A stretch of DNA of 38,838 nt from DASPWV01 sp046727855. Its GTDB lineage: Bacteria; Acidobacteriota; Vicinamibacteria; Vicinamibacterales; UBA2999. Both the position numbers and the translations under genes were made by a program. Positions 1 to 7,989 of this stretch are shown here, one piece after another. Position 1 is the stretch's first letter; every line of letters begins with the position of its first letter. The stretch covers positions 1-38,838 of the forward strand of contig JBKPDL010000197.1 of NCBI GenBank assembly GCA_046727855.1, given 5' to 3'. Under the pieces are notes generated by a model, which saw nothing but the letters and a program-made list of their open reading frames with translations, had not been told where the DNA came from and searched no databases.

Positions 1-418
1 GCACAGGGAGATCGGGGAGATCGGGGAGGGGAGAGCACAGGGAGATCAGGGAGATCGGGGAGGGGAGAGCACAGGGAGATCGGGGAGATCGGGGAGATCG
101 GGGAGGGGAATCACAGGGAGATCGGGGAGATCGGGGAGGTAATTTGACAGGGAGGTCGGGAGATCAGGAAGGAAATTTTGGCAGGGAGAGCGGTGAGCTT
201 GCTTTGATTTTGTTCGAAGACGTTCGTTGATTGATCCCTCCCTGATCTCCTTGATCTCCCTGTTCACTTGCCTCCTGATCTCCCTGTTGACCTTGCCTCG
301 CTGATCTCCCTGTTGACCTTGCCTCGCTGATCTCCCCTGATCTCCCCTGATCTCCCCTGATCTCCCTGATCTCCCTGTTCACTTTGCCCTCCCTGATCTC
401 CGTTATCTCCCTGTTCAA
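1..418. repeat. Inverted array of a 9-base GGGAGATCA-type word
   Basis: Positions 1-183 repeat gggagatcg/gggagatca words, separated by short 'ggggagagcaca' stretches. Positions 232-418 carry the same words in reverse complement (tgatctccc, ctgttcac). The unrelated centre is about 45 bases. As RNA either strand could fold into a very long imperfect hairpin. The same word family recurs at 17843-18027. No protein-like reading frame is credible here; the frames that stay open do so because the repeat lacks stop codons. Confidence 0.85.
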
Positions 419-459
419 TTGTCGAGTCACCAGAGCGGCCGGCCTTCCCAGATTGCACG

Positions 460-502
460 CCCGGACAGACGTTCGCCGGCTAACGTCGGCTCCGGGTTTT
501 TT
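460..502 (+). terminator. Intrinsic terminator, rightward
   Basis: A two-part stem is followed by six T. The outer stem is CCCGGA (460-465) with TCCGGG (491-496). The inner stem is GACGTT (468-473) with AACGTC (482-487). TTTTTT lies at 497-502. It would end rightward transcription entering from the left edge through the repeat array, before the promoter of the secreted-paralog operon. Confidence 0.7.
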
Positions 503-628
503 CATGCTGTCGTCCTCCTGCGCGCAACACTCAGCTGTCAGCGATCAGCTCCACAGCAGATGTCCCGCTTTTCGCGCGCGGTGTCCGGCCGTTGGCTCTG
601 AGAGCCGACCGGCGACCGCTGATGGCCG

Positions 629-634
629 TATAAT
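629..634 (+). promoter_or_regulatory. Candidate -10 box upstream of the secreted-paralog operon
   Basis: A perfect TATAAT lies 21 bases before the ATG at 656, leaving room for a short leader with the purine-rich 'caggggg' Shine-Dalgarno-like stretch. No good TTGACA-like -35 box is seen at 16-18 bases spacing, so this rests on the -10 box alone. Confidence 0.45.
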
Positions 635-655
635 TCCCGCCTCAGGGGGCTTCGC

Positions 656-1513
656 ATGCGTTGGGTTTTCAGGGGTTTGCTGGTTGCTGGCATTATGGCC
701 GCGGCAATCGCTGGGTTTTCCTGGTCACCGCTCACGGGACAAACACGGACGCCATCGATTCCGCGTCTGAACGGCAAACCTGATTTGAACGGCCTCTGGC
801 AGACGCTGAACACGGCCAATTGGGACATCCAGGCGCACATGGCGAGCCCGGCGCTTGCGATGCGGCCCGGCCCTGTCGTGCCCGTACCGGCGAAAGAAGT
901 AATCGCGTTCGGTGCCGTCGGGTCGGTGCCATCGGGCGTCGGCGTGGTCGAAGGCGACGAAATTCCCTATCGTCCTGAAGCGCTCGCCAAGAAAAAAGAG
1001 AACCAGGAAAACTGGCTGACGCGCGATCCCGAGATCAAGTGCTACTTACCGGGCGTGCCGCGCGCCACGTATATGCCGTTTCCGTTTCAGATCTTTCAGA
1101 GCGACAAGGCGTTCTTCATCGCCTACGAATACGCTGGCGGCGTACGGAACGTCTATTTGAAAGATCCAGGTCCGCCGCAGATCGACACGTGGATGGGGCA
1201 GTCGGTCGGCCGTTGGGAAGGCGACACCTTTGTCGTCGTCACTAATGGATTGAACGATCAAACGTGGTTCGATCGCGCGGGCAATCATCACTCGGAAGCG
1301 ATGACGGTCACCGAGCGCTATACGATGACCGATCCTGATCACATTCAGTACGAAGCGACCATCGAAGATCCGCGGACGTTTACGCGCCCGTGGAAGATGA
1401 GCATGCCGCTCTACCGTCATGTGAACAGAGACGCACGGCTCGGCCAGTTCAAGTGCGTCGAGTTCGTCACTGAATTGATGTATGGGCACCTTCGTAAGGA
1501 GCCGTTGAAATGA
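656..1513 (+). CDS. Secreted acidobacterial paralog, short form, function unknown
   Basis: The 285-residue product starts with a signal peptide (hydrophobic stretch at residues 7-25, then 'LTGQTRTP'). The mature part opens with 'RLNGKPDLNGLWQ', matching the 'TPDGRPDFQGNW' opening of the next two genes. Near the C-terminus it has 'GQSVGRWEGDTFVVVTNG' followed by an 'ERYTMTDPDHIQYEATIEDP' block, again shared with its neighbours. It lacks the 'PNYFYNNNY' motif of the other two and is about 80-90 residues shorter. The stop overlaps the next start by four bases (ATGA), so these genes are translationally coupled. I recognise the family as a frequently repeated, uncharacterised exported family in Acidobacteriota. 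No catalytic residues are evident and no function is assigned. Confidence 0.85.
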   Translation: MRWVFRGLLVAGIMAAAIAGFSWSPLTGQTRTPSIPRLNGKPDLNGLWQTLNTANWDIQAHMASPALAMRPGPVVPVPAKEVIAFGAVGSVPSGVGVVEGDEIPYRPEALAKKKENQENWLTRDPEIKCYLPGVPRATYMPFPFQIFQSDKAFFIAYEYAGGVRNVYLKDPGPPQIDTWMGQSVGRWEGDTFVVVTNGLNDQTWFDRAGNHHSEAMTVTERYTMTDPDHIQYEATIEDPRTFTRPWKMSMPLYRHVNRDARLGQFKCVEFVTELMYGHLRKEPLK

Positions 1514-2643
1514 GAACGCTTGTCATCGGAATCATCGGCGCCACCCTCGCGCTCGCGTCGGTCTCCGCGCAGGCGCCGCGACAGAGCTCGGGGCAGACGC
1601 CACAGAAGCCGGCAGCTAAACCGGCGACGACGGCCAAGGTGTCGGGGATTCCGCGCACGCCGGACGGCAGGCCAGACTTCCAGGGCAACTGGACGAACGC
1701 GACCATCACGATGCTCGAGCGGCAGCCGGGACAACCGCTCGTCCTCACCGATCAGGACGCGGCCGCCATCGAAAAGGCGACGACTGCAGCGCTTGCGGCC
1801 CGCGAGCAGGATAGCGATCCGAATCGCGGCACACCTCCGGTCGGCGGTGAGCTGCGGAAGAGCCCCAATCCCGAACCCACGGTCATTGAACGCCTCTGGC
1901 AGGCGGGCGGCGGGGCGGTGGGCGGCTACAACTCGTTCTGGATTGATCCGGGGGATCGTGTGCTGCGGGTCGACGGCAAACCGCGCAGCTCGATCATTAT
2001 CGATCCACCCGACGGCCGGATTCCGACAGTGACGCCGCAGGCACGCGAGCGCATGGCGGCGGCCGCCGAGGTTCGCAAGAAGCAGGGCGGCGAATTCGAT
2101 CATCCCGAGCTGAGGCCGCTCGGCGAGCGCTGCATCATGTCGTTCGGCAACAACGCCGGACCGCCGATGCTGCCGAACTACTTCTACAACAACAACTACA
2201 CGATCGTGCAGACGAAGGACCACGTGATGTTCCTCAGCGAGATGGTGCACGACGCGCGCGTGGTACGCATCGGCGACACGAAGCATCCGCCGGCGGGCGT
2301 GCGTCAGTGGATGGGCGATTCGATCGGGCGTTGGGAAGGCGACACGCTCGTGATCGAAACCACCAACTTCCATCCGTTGCAGGGCTTCCGCGGATCGTGG
2401 CAGAACCTGAAGGTCACCGAGCGGCTCTCGCGCGCTGATGCGAAGACGATCAACTACAAGTTCATCGTCGAGGATCCTGACACGTTCACGGCGCCCTTCA
2501 CCGGCGAGCTCGTCTTCAACGCGATGGCGCCGGGCGAACTCGTCTACGAGTACTCGTGCCACGAAGGCAACTACGGTCTCGAAGGCGTCATGAGCGGTGC
2601 TCGCGCGCAGGAACGTGAGGCGGCGAAGAAGAAGTCGCAATGA
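1510..2643 (+). CDS. Secreted acidobacterial paralog, long form, function unknown
   Basis: This 377-residue exported protein has a signal peptide ending near 'ASVSAQAP', then a Pro/Gln/Ala-rich linker and the family opening 'TPDGRPDFQGNWTNATIT'. Conserved blocks follow in order: 'GGYNSFWIDPGDRVLRVDGK', 'RSSIIIDPPDGRIP', 'ERCIMSFGNNAGPPMLPNYF' running into YNNNY (near residue 222), 'GDSIGRWEGDTLVIETTNFH', and a C-terminal 'YEYSCHEGNYGLEGVMSGAR'. All have counterparts in the downstream gene, so the two are clear paralogs. ATGA overlaps join it to both neighbours. The conserved Trp, Asn, Cys and His residues could suit a carbohydrate- or ligand-binding beta-rich fold, but that is a guess. Function unknown. 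Confidence 0.9.
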   Translation: MRTLVIGIIGATLALASVSAQAPRQSSGQTPQKPAAKPATTAKVSGIPRTPDGRPDFQGNWTNATITMLERQPGQPLVLTDQDAAAIEKATTAALAAREQDSDPNRGTPPVGGELRKSPNPEPTVIERLWQAGGGAVGGYNSFWIDPGDRVLRVDGKPRSSIIIDPPDGRIPTVTPQARERMAAAAEVRKKQGGEFDHPELRPLGERCIMSFGNNAGPPMLPNYFYNNNYTIVQTKDHVMFLSEMVHDARVVRIGDTKHPPAGVRQWMGDSIGRWEGDTLVIETTNFHPLQGFRGSWQNLKVTERLSRADAKTINYKFIVEDPDTFTAPFTGELVFNAMAPGELVYEYSCHEGNYGLEGVMSGARAQEREAAKKKSQ

Positions 2644-3737
2644 AGAGGAGCGCCTCGGCCGTTGCGGTTCTCGCGTTCGCGCTGACGTCGCTCAGCGCGC
2701 AGGCCCCTCGACAGGGCTCCGGGCAAGCCCCTCGACCCGGCTCAGGGCAGGCCCCTCGGCACACCGCGAGTAAGGGCTGGACGGTTCCGCGCATGCCCGA
2801 TGGGCGTCCGGATCTGCAGGGGACCTGGACCAACGAAACGATCACGCCGGTTGAACGGCCGGAGGGTTTCAGCAGCCTCGTGATGACCGACGAGGAGGCG
2901 GCGCGGCTCGAGAAGAACCTCGCGGATCGTCGTGAGCGGCTGAGTCAACCGAGCGATCCCGATCGGCCGGCGCCGCCCAAAGGGGGCGACGGATCGACGG
3001 GCGCGGCGGGGAACGTCGGGGGTTATAACAACTTCTGGCTCGATCCTGGTGACCGCGTTGCGGTGATCGACGGACGTCCGCGCAGTTCGCTCGTCGTCGA
3101 TCCACCCGACGGCCGCATTCCCGCGCTGACGCCGGAAGCGCGCGAGCGCGCGGCGGCGCGCGCGGCGGGGAATCGTGGTCGTGGCGCGTACGATCATCCG
3201 GAGATGCGTCCGCTCGCCGAGCGATGCATCCTCTCGTTCGGTCCCGCCGGTGGCGGCACCAACGGTGGTCCACCGATGTTTCCGAACTACTTCTACAACA
3301 ACAACTATCAGATCGTGCAGACCAGGGATCACGTGCTCATCCTCGTGGAGATGGTGCACGACGCGCGTGTGATTCGCATTGGCGGCGAACACCTGCCCAA
3401 ACACATCCGGCCATATTTCGGCGACTCGATCGGCCGCTGGGAAGGTGACACGCTGGTTGTCGAAACGACCAACTTTCATCCCGCGCAGGCGCTGCGCGGC
3501 GCATCGGAGAAGCTGCGCGTGATCGAGCGTTTTACGCGCACGGGGCTGGATACGATTCTTTACAAGTTCACGGTGGACGATCCGACGACCTTTGTCCGGC
3601 CGTGGAGCGGAGAAATTCCCTTCAACCGCACCGACGAGCTAATCTATGAATACGCGTGCCACGAAGGGAACTACGCGCTCTCGAACGTGTTGAGCGGGGA
3701 ACGCGCGCGGGAACGCGACGCGGCGAAGAAACAGTAG
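2640..3737 (+). CDS. Secreted acidobacterial paralog with repeat-encoded linker, function unknown
   Basis: The 365-residue product is a close paralog of the previous gene: 'MPDGRPDLQGTWTNETIT', 'GGYNNFWLDPGDRVAVIDGR', 'PPMFPNYFYNNNY', 'GDSIGRWEGDTLVVETTNFH' and 'YEYACHEGNYALSNVLSGER' all match. Right after the signal peptide it carries a tandem 'QAPRxGSG' linker encoded by a 24-base DNA repeat (2700-2759); the upstream paralog has only one such unit. The linker lies between the export signal and the folded part, where insertions are tolerated. It is the third member of an ATGA-coupled operon. The next gene, DUF6152, is separated by about 110 bases containing another short repeat array. Confidence 0.9.
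   Translation: MKRSASAVAVLAFALTSLSAQAPRQGSGQAPRPGSGQAPRHTASKGWTVPRMPDGRPDLQGTWTNETITPVERPEGFSSLVMTDEEAARLEKNLADRRERLSQPSDPDRPAPPKGGDGSTGAAGNVGGYNNFWLDPGDRVAVIDGRPRSSLVVDPPDGRIPALTPEARERAAARAAGNRGRGAYDHPEMRPLAERCILSFGPAGGGTNGGPPMFPNYFYNNNYQIVQTRDHVLILVEMVHDARVIRIGGEHLPKHIRPYFGDSIGRWEGDTLVVETTNFHPAQALRGASEKLRVIERFTRTGLDTILYKFTVDDPTTFVRPWSGEIPFNRTDELIYEYACHEGNYALSNVLSGERARERDAAKKQ
2700..2759. repeat. In-frame 24-base tandem repeat, 2.5 copies
   Basis: Units at 2700-2723, 2724-2747 and a half unit at 2748-2759 share 'ca(g/a)gcccctcg' followed by 'ggct(c/a)(c/a)ggg'. The word contains complementary segments (cctcgac...ggctc) and resembles the intergenic 'cctcgac..gctcaggg' type of repeat seen in other genomes; that resemblance is recalled, not computed. 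It is read in frame as QAPRxGSG. Confidence 0.75.
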
Positions 3738-3753
3738 TTGCAGATCGGCGCTT

Positions 3754-3815
3754 GCGGATTGAAGATTGAAAGTTGGGATTGAAGATTGGAGATTGCGGTC
3801 AGTTTGCAATCTGCG
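3754..3815. repeat. Short 'gattgaa' array between coupled genes
   Basis: Repeats of gattgaag/gattgaaag/gattggag lie between the third secreted paralog and the DUF6152 gene. 'gattgc' and 'gcaatc' can pair near the right end. It ends about 30 bases before the DUF6152 start codon. Confidence 0.6.
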
Positions 3816-3846
3816 ATCGGCCATCGAAAGAATCTCGGAGAGCAAA

Positions 3847-4320
3847 ATGCGAAGGATACTAGGCATTCTCATTGCGGGACTTGGTCTGCTGGCCACCACT
3901 GTCCCCGTGGCCGGCCATCATGCGTTTGGCGCTGAGTTCGATCCAAACGCGCCTGTCAGGCTGCAGGGCAAGGTCGTGAAGATCGAGTGGGTGAATCCGC
4001 ACACCTGGATCCATCTCGAAACGAAGAAACCCGATGGCACAAGCGAAGTGTGGATGGTCGAGGGCGGGACGCCCAACACGCTGCTGCGACGTGGTCTCAC
4101 CCGCGATATGTTGATCAAGGTGAATCAGGACGGCAGCGTCTCGGGCGCCGAGCTGATTGTCGACGGGTATCAGACCAAGGATCATTCGCTCAAGCGCGCG
4201 AACGGCCGCGACGTGACGTTCACCGACGGACGAAAGATATTCTTGGGGTCGTCGGGAACCGGCGCGCCGCAGGACGGACGCGATCCGACGGAAAAACCGA
4301 AGAAGCCACCGGGACGGTAA
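3847..4320 (+). CDS. DUF6152 family exported protein
   Basis: The ATG at 3847 is chosen because 'cggag' lies just upstream and the product then begins with a clean signal peptide (MRRILGILIAGLGLLATTVP, then AGHHAFGAEFD). An in-frame ATG at 3766 would lie inside the repeat array and mask the signal. The 157-residue product has the family features I associate with DUF6152: 'HHAFGAEFDPNAPVRLQGKV' after cleavage and 'WVNPHTWIHLE' in the middle. It then has 'EGGTPNTLLRRGLTRDMLIK', ending in a small OB-like domain and a Pro/Lys-rich tail. The two adjacent His residues at the mature N-terminus could bind a metal, which is inference. Such proteins often sit beside the secreted paralogs upstream. No enzymatic role is known to me. 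Confidence 0.85.
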   Translation: MRRILGILIAGLGLLATTVPVAGHHAFGAEFDPNAPVRLQGKVVKIEWVNPHTWIHLETKKPDGTSEVWMVEGGTPNTLLRRGLTRDMLIKVNQDGSVSGAELIVDGYQTKDHSLKRANGRDVTFTDGRKIFLGSSGTGAPQDGRDPTEKPKKPPGR

Positions 4321-4322
4321 GG

Positions 4323-4449
4323 GGTTCACAAGCTCCGGCGTGCCGCAGTTTGAGGGTTCGAGGTTTCGAAGTCCAGGCGTGCACCTTCGCATGTTTGAAC
4401 CTCGGAACCCGGGACTCGGGAAGCTCGGAACTTCGGAACCCAGGACCTT
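4323..4449. repeat. 'ggaac/ggttc' array filling a convergent gap
   Basis: Words such as 'ggttcgaggtttcgaag', 'ctcggaacccggg' and 'gctcggaacttcggaaccc' fill the whole space between the convergent DUF6152 and DUF6644 genes. The left part has ggttcgaggttt and the right part aacctcggaacc, so the two sides can pair. Related words occur at 9188-9300, 16503-16570 and 36133-36294. Confidence 0.65.
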
Positions 4450-4920
4450 CTAAGAGAACCCAATCCATCTCCCCCCGGCGCCCACCGTAAACCACAGCGC
4501 CAGCGATACCAGCGCCACCAGTTTTCCTGCAATCGGACCAATCTCGTGGTCCTCCTTGCGCACGACGTGTTGCTTCACCGTAAACGTGAAAATGATCGCG
4601 AGCGGCAGCGCTGTGATCTTCCACCAGAACGCCTGACTGTAGTAGCACTTGATCGACTCGCTCAGGAACAACGAGATCCCCGTGGCCAGCATCACGATCA
4701 AGCTTCCGATCAGCCACGGCCGTGCATCGCGGGCGATTTCACGCGTCGGCTGCCGCAGGCCCAATCCGAGCAGCCGCATGTCGACGATTAGCACGGCGCC
4801 GCCGATCACGGCGAGGCCGAGCAGATGAACCGACTCGATCACAGGAAAGAGCCAGAGCGAGTTGCGGATGGCCTGACCGATGAACGACGCCTCGCACCAT
4901 TCGAAGAAGGGAAGGAGCAT
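4450..4920 (-). CDS. DUF6644 family membrane protein
   Basis: The 156-residue integral membrane protein has about four hydrophobic segments (near residues 19-45, 68-86, 98-115 and 132-150). It opens with 'FFEWCEASFIGQAIRNSLWL' and 'PVIESVHLLGLAVIGG', matching the paralog at 5032-5592 ('FFEWMASTRWSIALHESLYM', 'PLVESVHVLTLCLFAG'). Both have 'DxRLLGxxLR' after the second segment. I recognise this as the DUF6644 pattern. The conserved Glu-Ser-Val-His in the membrane could bind haem or metal, but this is unproven. 'ggagg'-type bases precede the ATG (ctccttcccttc on the plus strand). It lies downstream of the paralog on the same strand, 111 bases apart. Confidence 0.85.
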   Translation of the reverse strand: MLLPFFEWCEASFIGQAIRNSLWLFPVIESVHLLGLAVIGGAVLIVDMRLLGLGLRQPTREIARDARPWLIGSLIVMLATGISLFLSESIKCYYSQAFWWKITALPLAIIFTFTVKQHVVRKEDHEIGPIAGKLVALVSLALWFTVGAGGRWIGFS

Positions 4921-5031
4921 AGAAGAGTTTCCAGTGACTAGTTTCCAGTTCGAAGTTTTGGTTATCAGTCGGTTTGTTTCATTCGCTCTTTTGAACTGAC
5001 AACTGACCCTGGAAACTCCCGCAGGCGTTTT
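4921..5031. repeat. 'gtttccag/ctggaaac' inverted repeat between DUF6644 genes
   Basis: gtttccag occurs at 4927-4934 and 4941-4948, and its complement ctggaaac at 5009-5016. 'ttcgaag' and 'gaactgacaactgac' words lie in between. This is another short-word array with inverted halves, here between two genes on the same strand. Confidence 0.6.
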
Positions 5032-5592
5032 TCACTGCGGCGGTACTACGCAGCCCGCTGCCCAATTGATGAAATCAGGCTGCGGCTGAATGTCGCAGTC
5101 AAACCAGTTATACGCGATCATCCGGCCGCACACGATGATCGTGGCCCAGAGGAACAATGAGATCGCGGCCGTCACGCGCGCCGCTTTCGGCGCCACCGGA
5201 TCGAGGTCCCAATCCGCAGTACGCTTCTCGACACGCCAGTGGAAGAACCACACGTTCAGCCCGGCGAGCATCAGCAGGATGATCTTCAGGCGGAAGAAGA
5301 TGTTCTGATAATTGCGCACCGGGATCGCGTAAAAGAGCAGTGCGCCGGTGATGATCATCACCGCGAAGCCGACTTTCGTCCACGGCAGCACGCGATCGAG
5401 GATCTCCGACACTGGTACGTAGCGCAGCGTCATGCCGAGCAGCCGCAGATCGAGCATGGTGGCGAAGCCGGCGAAGAGGCAGAGTGTCAGCACGTGGACC
5501 GATTCCACGAGCGGATACATGTACAGCGATTCGTGCAGGGCGATGCTCCAGCGAGTGCTGGCCATCCATTCGAAGAAACTCAGAAGCGACAC
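5032..5592 (-). CDS. DUF6644 family membrane protein (paralog)
   Basis: The 186-residue membrane protein is paralogous to 4450-4920. It shares the N-terminal 'FFEW' helix, the 'ESVHVL' motif in the first membrane segment and 'DLRLLGMTLRY' after the second. It is longer: there is a charged loop after the third segment ('RVEKRTADWDLDPVAPKAAR') and a hydrophilic tail with two Cys ('FDCDIQPQP', 'AAGCVVPPQ') that may lie outside. The start is GTG at 5592 without a clear Shine-Dalgarno sequence; the next Met is at residue 10. An inverted repeat (5608-5660) lies just upstream. Function unknown; a role near the neighbouring exported redox proteins is only suggested by position. Confidence 0.85.
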   Translation of the reverse strand: MSLLSFFEWMASTRWSIALHESLYMYPLVESVHVLTLCLFAGFATMLDLRLLGMTLRYVPVSEILDRVLPWTKVGFAVMIITGALLFYAIPVRNYQNIFFRLKIILLMLAGLNVWFFHWRVEKRTADWDLDPVAPKAARVTAAISLFLWATIIVCGRMIAYNWFDCDIQPQPDFINWAAGCVVPPQ

Positions 5593-5607
5593 GATGTGTG
5601 GGACAGG

Positions 5608-5660
5608 CCGTTATGCGGCACGAAACGAGAGCATTGTACCCATTGTGGACCGCATAACGG
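5608..5660. promoter_or_regulatory. 11-base inverted repeat upstream of a DUF6644 gene
   Basis: Perfect arms CCGTTATGCGG (5608-5618) and CCGCATAACGG (5650-5660) are separated by 31 bases. The spacer contains two 'cattgt' words. The left arm lies 16 bases upstream of the leftward DUF6644 start, where an operator or leader structure would sit. No known regulator consensus is recognised. Confidence 0.5.
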
Positions 5661-5744
5661 TCCGGGCACGAAGCGCGCGCCAGGAAAACGACAAAATTAG
5701 CCAGGGCTTCGCGTAACGGGATATCAACCAGGCCCTTGGCCAGT

Positions 5745-6626
5745 TTAACGCTCCACCGCGACTTTGAGCAACGCCGTGGTCCAGCAGCACTGATCGCCGC
5801 CACCGCCCTCGCCGGACGAATCGTTGGCCGTGGCGCGGATCATGTACTCGCCTGGTGCACTGAACGTCGCGTCTGTCGCTGCTCTTCCTTCCTGCTCGCG
5901 GAACTCCTGCTTGGCGTTACTGAATGTCACCTCGCCTGGTCCGCGAAACTTCGTCCATGTGATCGTCACCGCAGGCGGCGGCCCGCCACGGCCGCGCCCG
6001 CGCGCCGCGGCCGCCGGGAATGGCGGAGGCACGTATGTCGGCGGCTTATCGCCAAAGTCGAGGGCGAGAGCGAGTGGTTCGCCGATTTTCGCGCGCAACG
6101 TCGCGGCAATCCCTCGCGGCGGACCCTGCAGATCCGGTCCGCCCGGCGCGAGTTTCAACACCGGCGGCGTATTTCCGTTTGCCAGATTCTTGAACGGCTC
6201 GACGAGGTACGGAGGGTTCAACCAGAACGTGACCGCGGAGGTTTGGCCGTTGGCAACGAGCGTCCACGTCAGCTTCTGGCTGCCGAACTCTTTCGGAACA
6301 GTGATCGAGAAGACGCCGTATTGCCGGCGCGGCAGAAAGTGCGTCGGCTGGCCGCGATCGGGTCCGCCCGGCTCGATGCGGTTGTTGGCGCCGATCGGTA
6401 TATCGAGGATCTGTTCTGCGTTCCTGTTGTAGTAGCCGAGGAGGATGGTGGCGCTGCCGTCCGAATTGGGATACCAGCCCTCCAACGCCGGGAACACCGC
6501 TTCGCCGCGCACGCCGAGTGGTTCGAGCGGCAGGGGAGCGGGCGTCTGATCGGCGTCGACGAGCGCCGCGGTCGCGACGCCGGTCAATGCCGTCAGCATG
6601 ATCAACGCGCCCGCGCGTGCCCGCAT
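5745..6626 (-). CDS. Exported protein of unknown function next to a copper/haem oxidoreductase
   Basis: The 293-residue product has a signal peptide (LIMLTALTGVATAALVDA). The mature part begins 'PLPLEPLGVRGEAVFPALEG', then 'YPNSDGSATILLGYYNRN' and 'FLPRRQYGVFSITVPKEFG', which read as beta-sandwich strands. A low-complexity 'AAARGRGRGG' linker near residue 210 leads to a C-terminal Ig/PKD-like block ('ATDATFSAPGEYMIRATAND') ending with a Cys pair (QCCW). The start is one base after the stop of the upstream cytochrome gene, so the two are co-translated. I infer a structural or accessory subunit for that oxidoreductase; no catalytic motif is seen. The family is common but unnamed in Acidobacteriota. 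Confidence 0.8.
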   Translation of the reverse strand: MRARAGALIMLTALTGVATAALVDADQTPAPLPLEPLGVRGEAVFPALEGWYPNSDGSATILLGYYNRNAEQILDIPIGANNRIEPGGPDRGQPTHFLPRRQYGVFSITVPKEFGSQKLTWTLVANGQTSAVTFWLNPPYLVEPFKNLANGNTPPVLKLAPGGPDLQGPPRGIAATLRAKIGEPLALALDFGDKPPTYVPPPFPAAAARGRGRGGPPPAVTITWTKFRGPGEVTFSNAKQEFREQEGRAATDATFSAPGEYMIRATANDSSGEGGGGDQCCWTTALLKVAVER

Positions 6627-6627
6627 G

Positions 6628-7989
6628 CTATTGCTGCTGTCGCGACTCGGTCGTCTTTGCAGTCCGCGCCTTCTTCGCGGCGAGCTCCGCCTGATAGTCC
6701 TCGTCCGAGAAGTAGGTCACGTTTACCCACGCGTGCGCCATTTCATCAACTGTGCGATCGCCGTATCCGACCCACAGATTCGGATCCGGATTCGACTTCT
6801 TGGCCGGCGTATTGTCGTGCCACGCCGTGATGCGGAGGATCGTTCCCTTCGGCAGCAACGGCGCCGCGTCGTCCGCATACACATACGAGTTGTGCCAGTT
6901 GAAGTTGAAATCGGCGACGTGACTGAGGGTTTGCACCTGGCCGGTGGGCAGAATCGCATCGATTGCCATCGCCTTGCCGCGAAGGTGCATATGGGGCTGG
7001 AAACTTTCGACGCGCGCCGCCTGACGCAGCGGGAAGAAGCCCTGCGTGGCTTTGACCGTGTTGGGCGGAATGTCGATGCCGCCAGTGCCCATCAAGTGCA
7101 GCACCTGACGGTATTTCGGTTCCTGCCCTTTCGGATAGAAGTAGATGCCGAGTTCTACTTGATCGGTAATGTCTTCGCCCGCAGACGAATAGTGAATGTC
7201 CCACACGATCTTGGACCCGGGAAGCATCAGCTTGCCCGAGTTCGGCCGCATGATTTCGCCCTGCTTGCCGACGGCCCACTCCATAAACGTGCCGGTGTTG
7301 GCGAACACCCCCGTGTCGGGCGCGTCAGGTTGTGCGGCCGGACTCCCGGGCGTGTCTTCTTCCTGTTGGAGGCGGGCAATCGCGTGATGGGTGATGCGAC
7401 GCCCTTTCACCGTGGACGGCCGGATCTCGATGGCACGAACCCACCGCGCCTCGGTGAGACCCGTCTCCACTACCGGTTTCCACCACGCGTCGTTGCCGTG
7501 CGCCTTCTGCGTCCACGGCGTGGACTTGATGATCAAGTCAGGTGGACTGCCGAACAGTTTGGCGAAGTTCCAGACCGATTCGTCCGGCCACTGACGCGGC
7601 GGCGGCATGTCTTTCGGATCGCCTTTCGGCGCTCCGTTGTCGACCCAGCGGACGATGGTGTCGATCTGGTCGTCGGTGAGGGAGCGATCGTTCTTGAAGT
7701 CCTGAATGCCAACCGTCTTGTCGAGGTGCCATGGCGGCATCTGGCGCGCGGCGACCCGTTCCTTGATCGATCGTGCCCAGGGCCGGGCCTCTTCGTACGT
7801 CATGAGCGACATCGGCGCAATCGAATCGGGTCGATGACAGGCTTCGCACTTGTCCTGGAAAATCAGCGCGACGTCCTTCGTGAAGGTTGGATTCGACGGA
7901 GCGTCCGCGGCGGCAGCGACGCCGGAGAAGGCGGCGAGGGCGATGCCGGTAACGGCCAGAATACCGATCGGCTTCCACGTGGAGATCAT
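6628..7989 (-). CDS. Cytochrome c / type II copper monooxygenase-like fusion, exported
   Basis: The 453-residue protein has a signal peptide ending near residue 28 (GVAAAADA). Residues 33-120 form a c-type cytochrome domain with one haem site, CEACH (48-52), a likely axial Met in 'SIAPM' (60) and the 'RQMPPWH' motif. Residues about 150-430 resemble the two-domain peptidylglycine/dopamine monooxygenase fold. His pair 201-202 ('ITHHAI') and His266 ('WDIHYS') match one copper site. His333-x-His335 ('QPHMHLRGKAM') and Met417 ('TVDEM') match the other. Reaction and substrate are unknown; in animals this fold hydroxylates peptides or amines with ascorbate, and here the attached haem could supply electrons. 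A strong ggagg precedes the ATG. It shares a 68-base divergent promoter region with the cytochrome gene at 8058. Confidence 0.85.
   Translation of the reverse strand: MISTWKPIGILAVTGIALAAFSGVAAAADAPSNPTFTKDVALIFQDKCEACHRPDSIAPMSLMTYEEARPWARSIKERVAARQMPPWHLDKTVGIQDFKNDRSLTDDQIDTIVRWVDNGAPKGDPKDMPPPRQWPDESVWNFAKLFGSPPDLIIKSTPWTQKAHGNDAWWKPVVETGLTEARWVRAIEIRPSTVKGRRITHHAIARLQQEEDTPGSPAAQPDAPDTGVFANTGTFMEWAVGKQGEIMRPNSGKLMLPGSKIVWDIHYSSAGEDITDQVELGIYFYPKGQEPKYRQVLHLMGTGGIDIPPNTVKATQGFFPLRQAARVESFQPHMHLRGKAMAIDAILPTGQVQTLSHVADFNFNWHNSYVYADDAAPLLPKGTILRITAWHDNTPAKKSNPDPNLWVGYGDRTVDEMAHAWVNVTYFSDEDYQAELAAKKARTAKTTESRQQQ

Noticed and set aside
1417..2640. Long leftward open frame opposite the secreted paralogs
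   Set aside because: It is Arg-rich antisense of a clearly conserved gene family.
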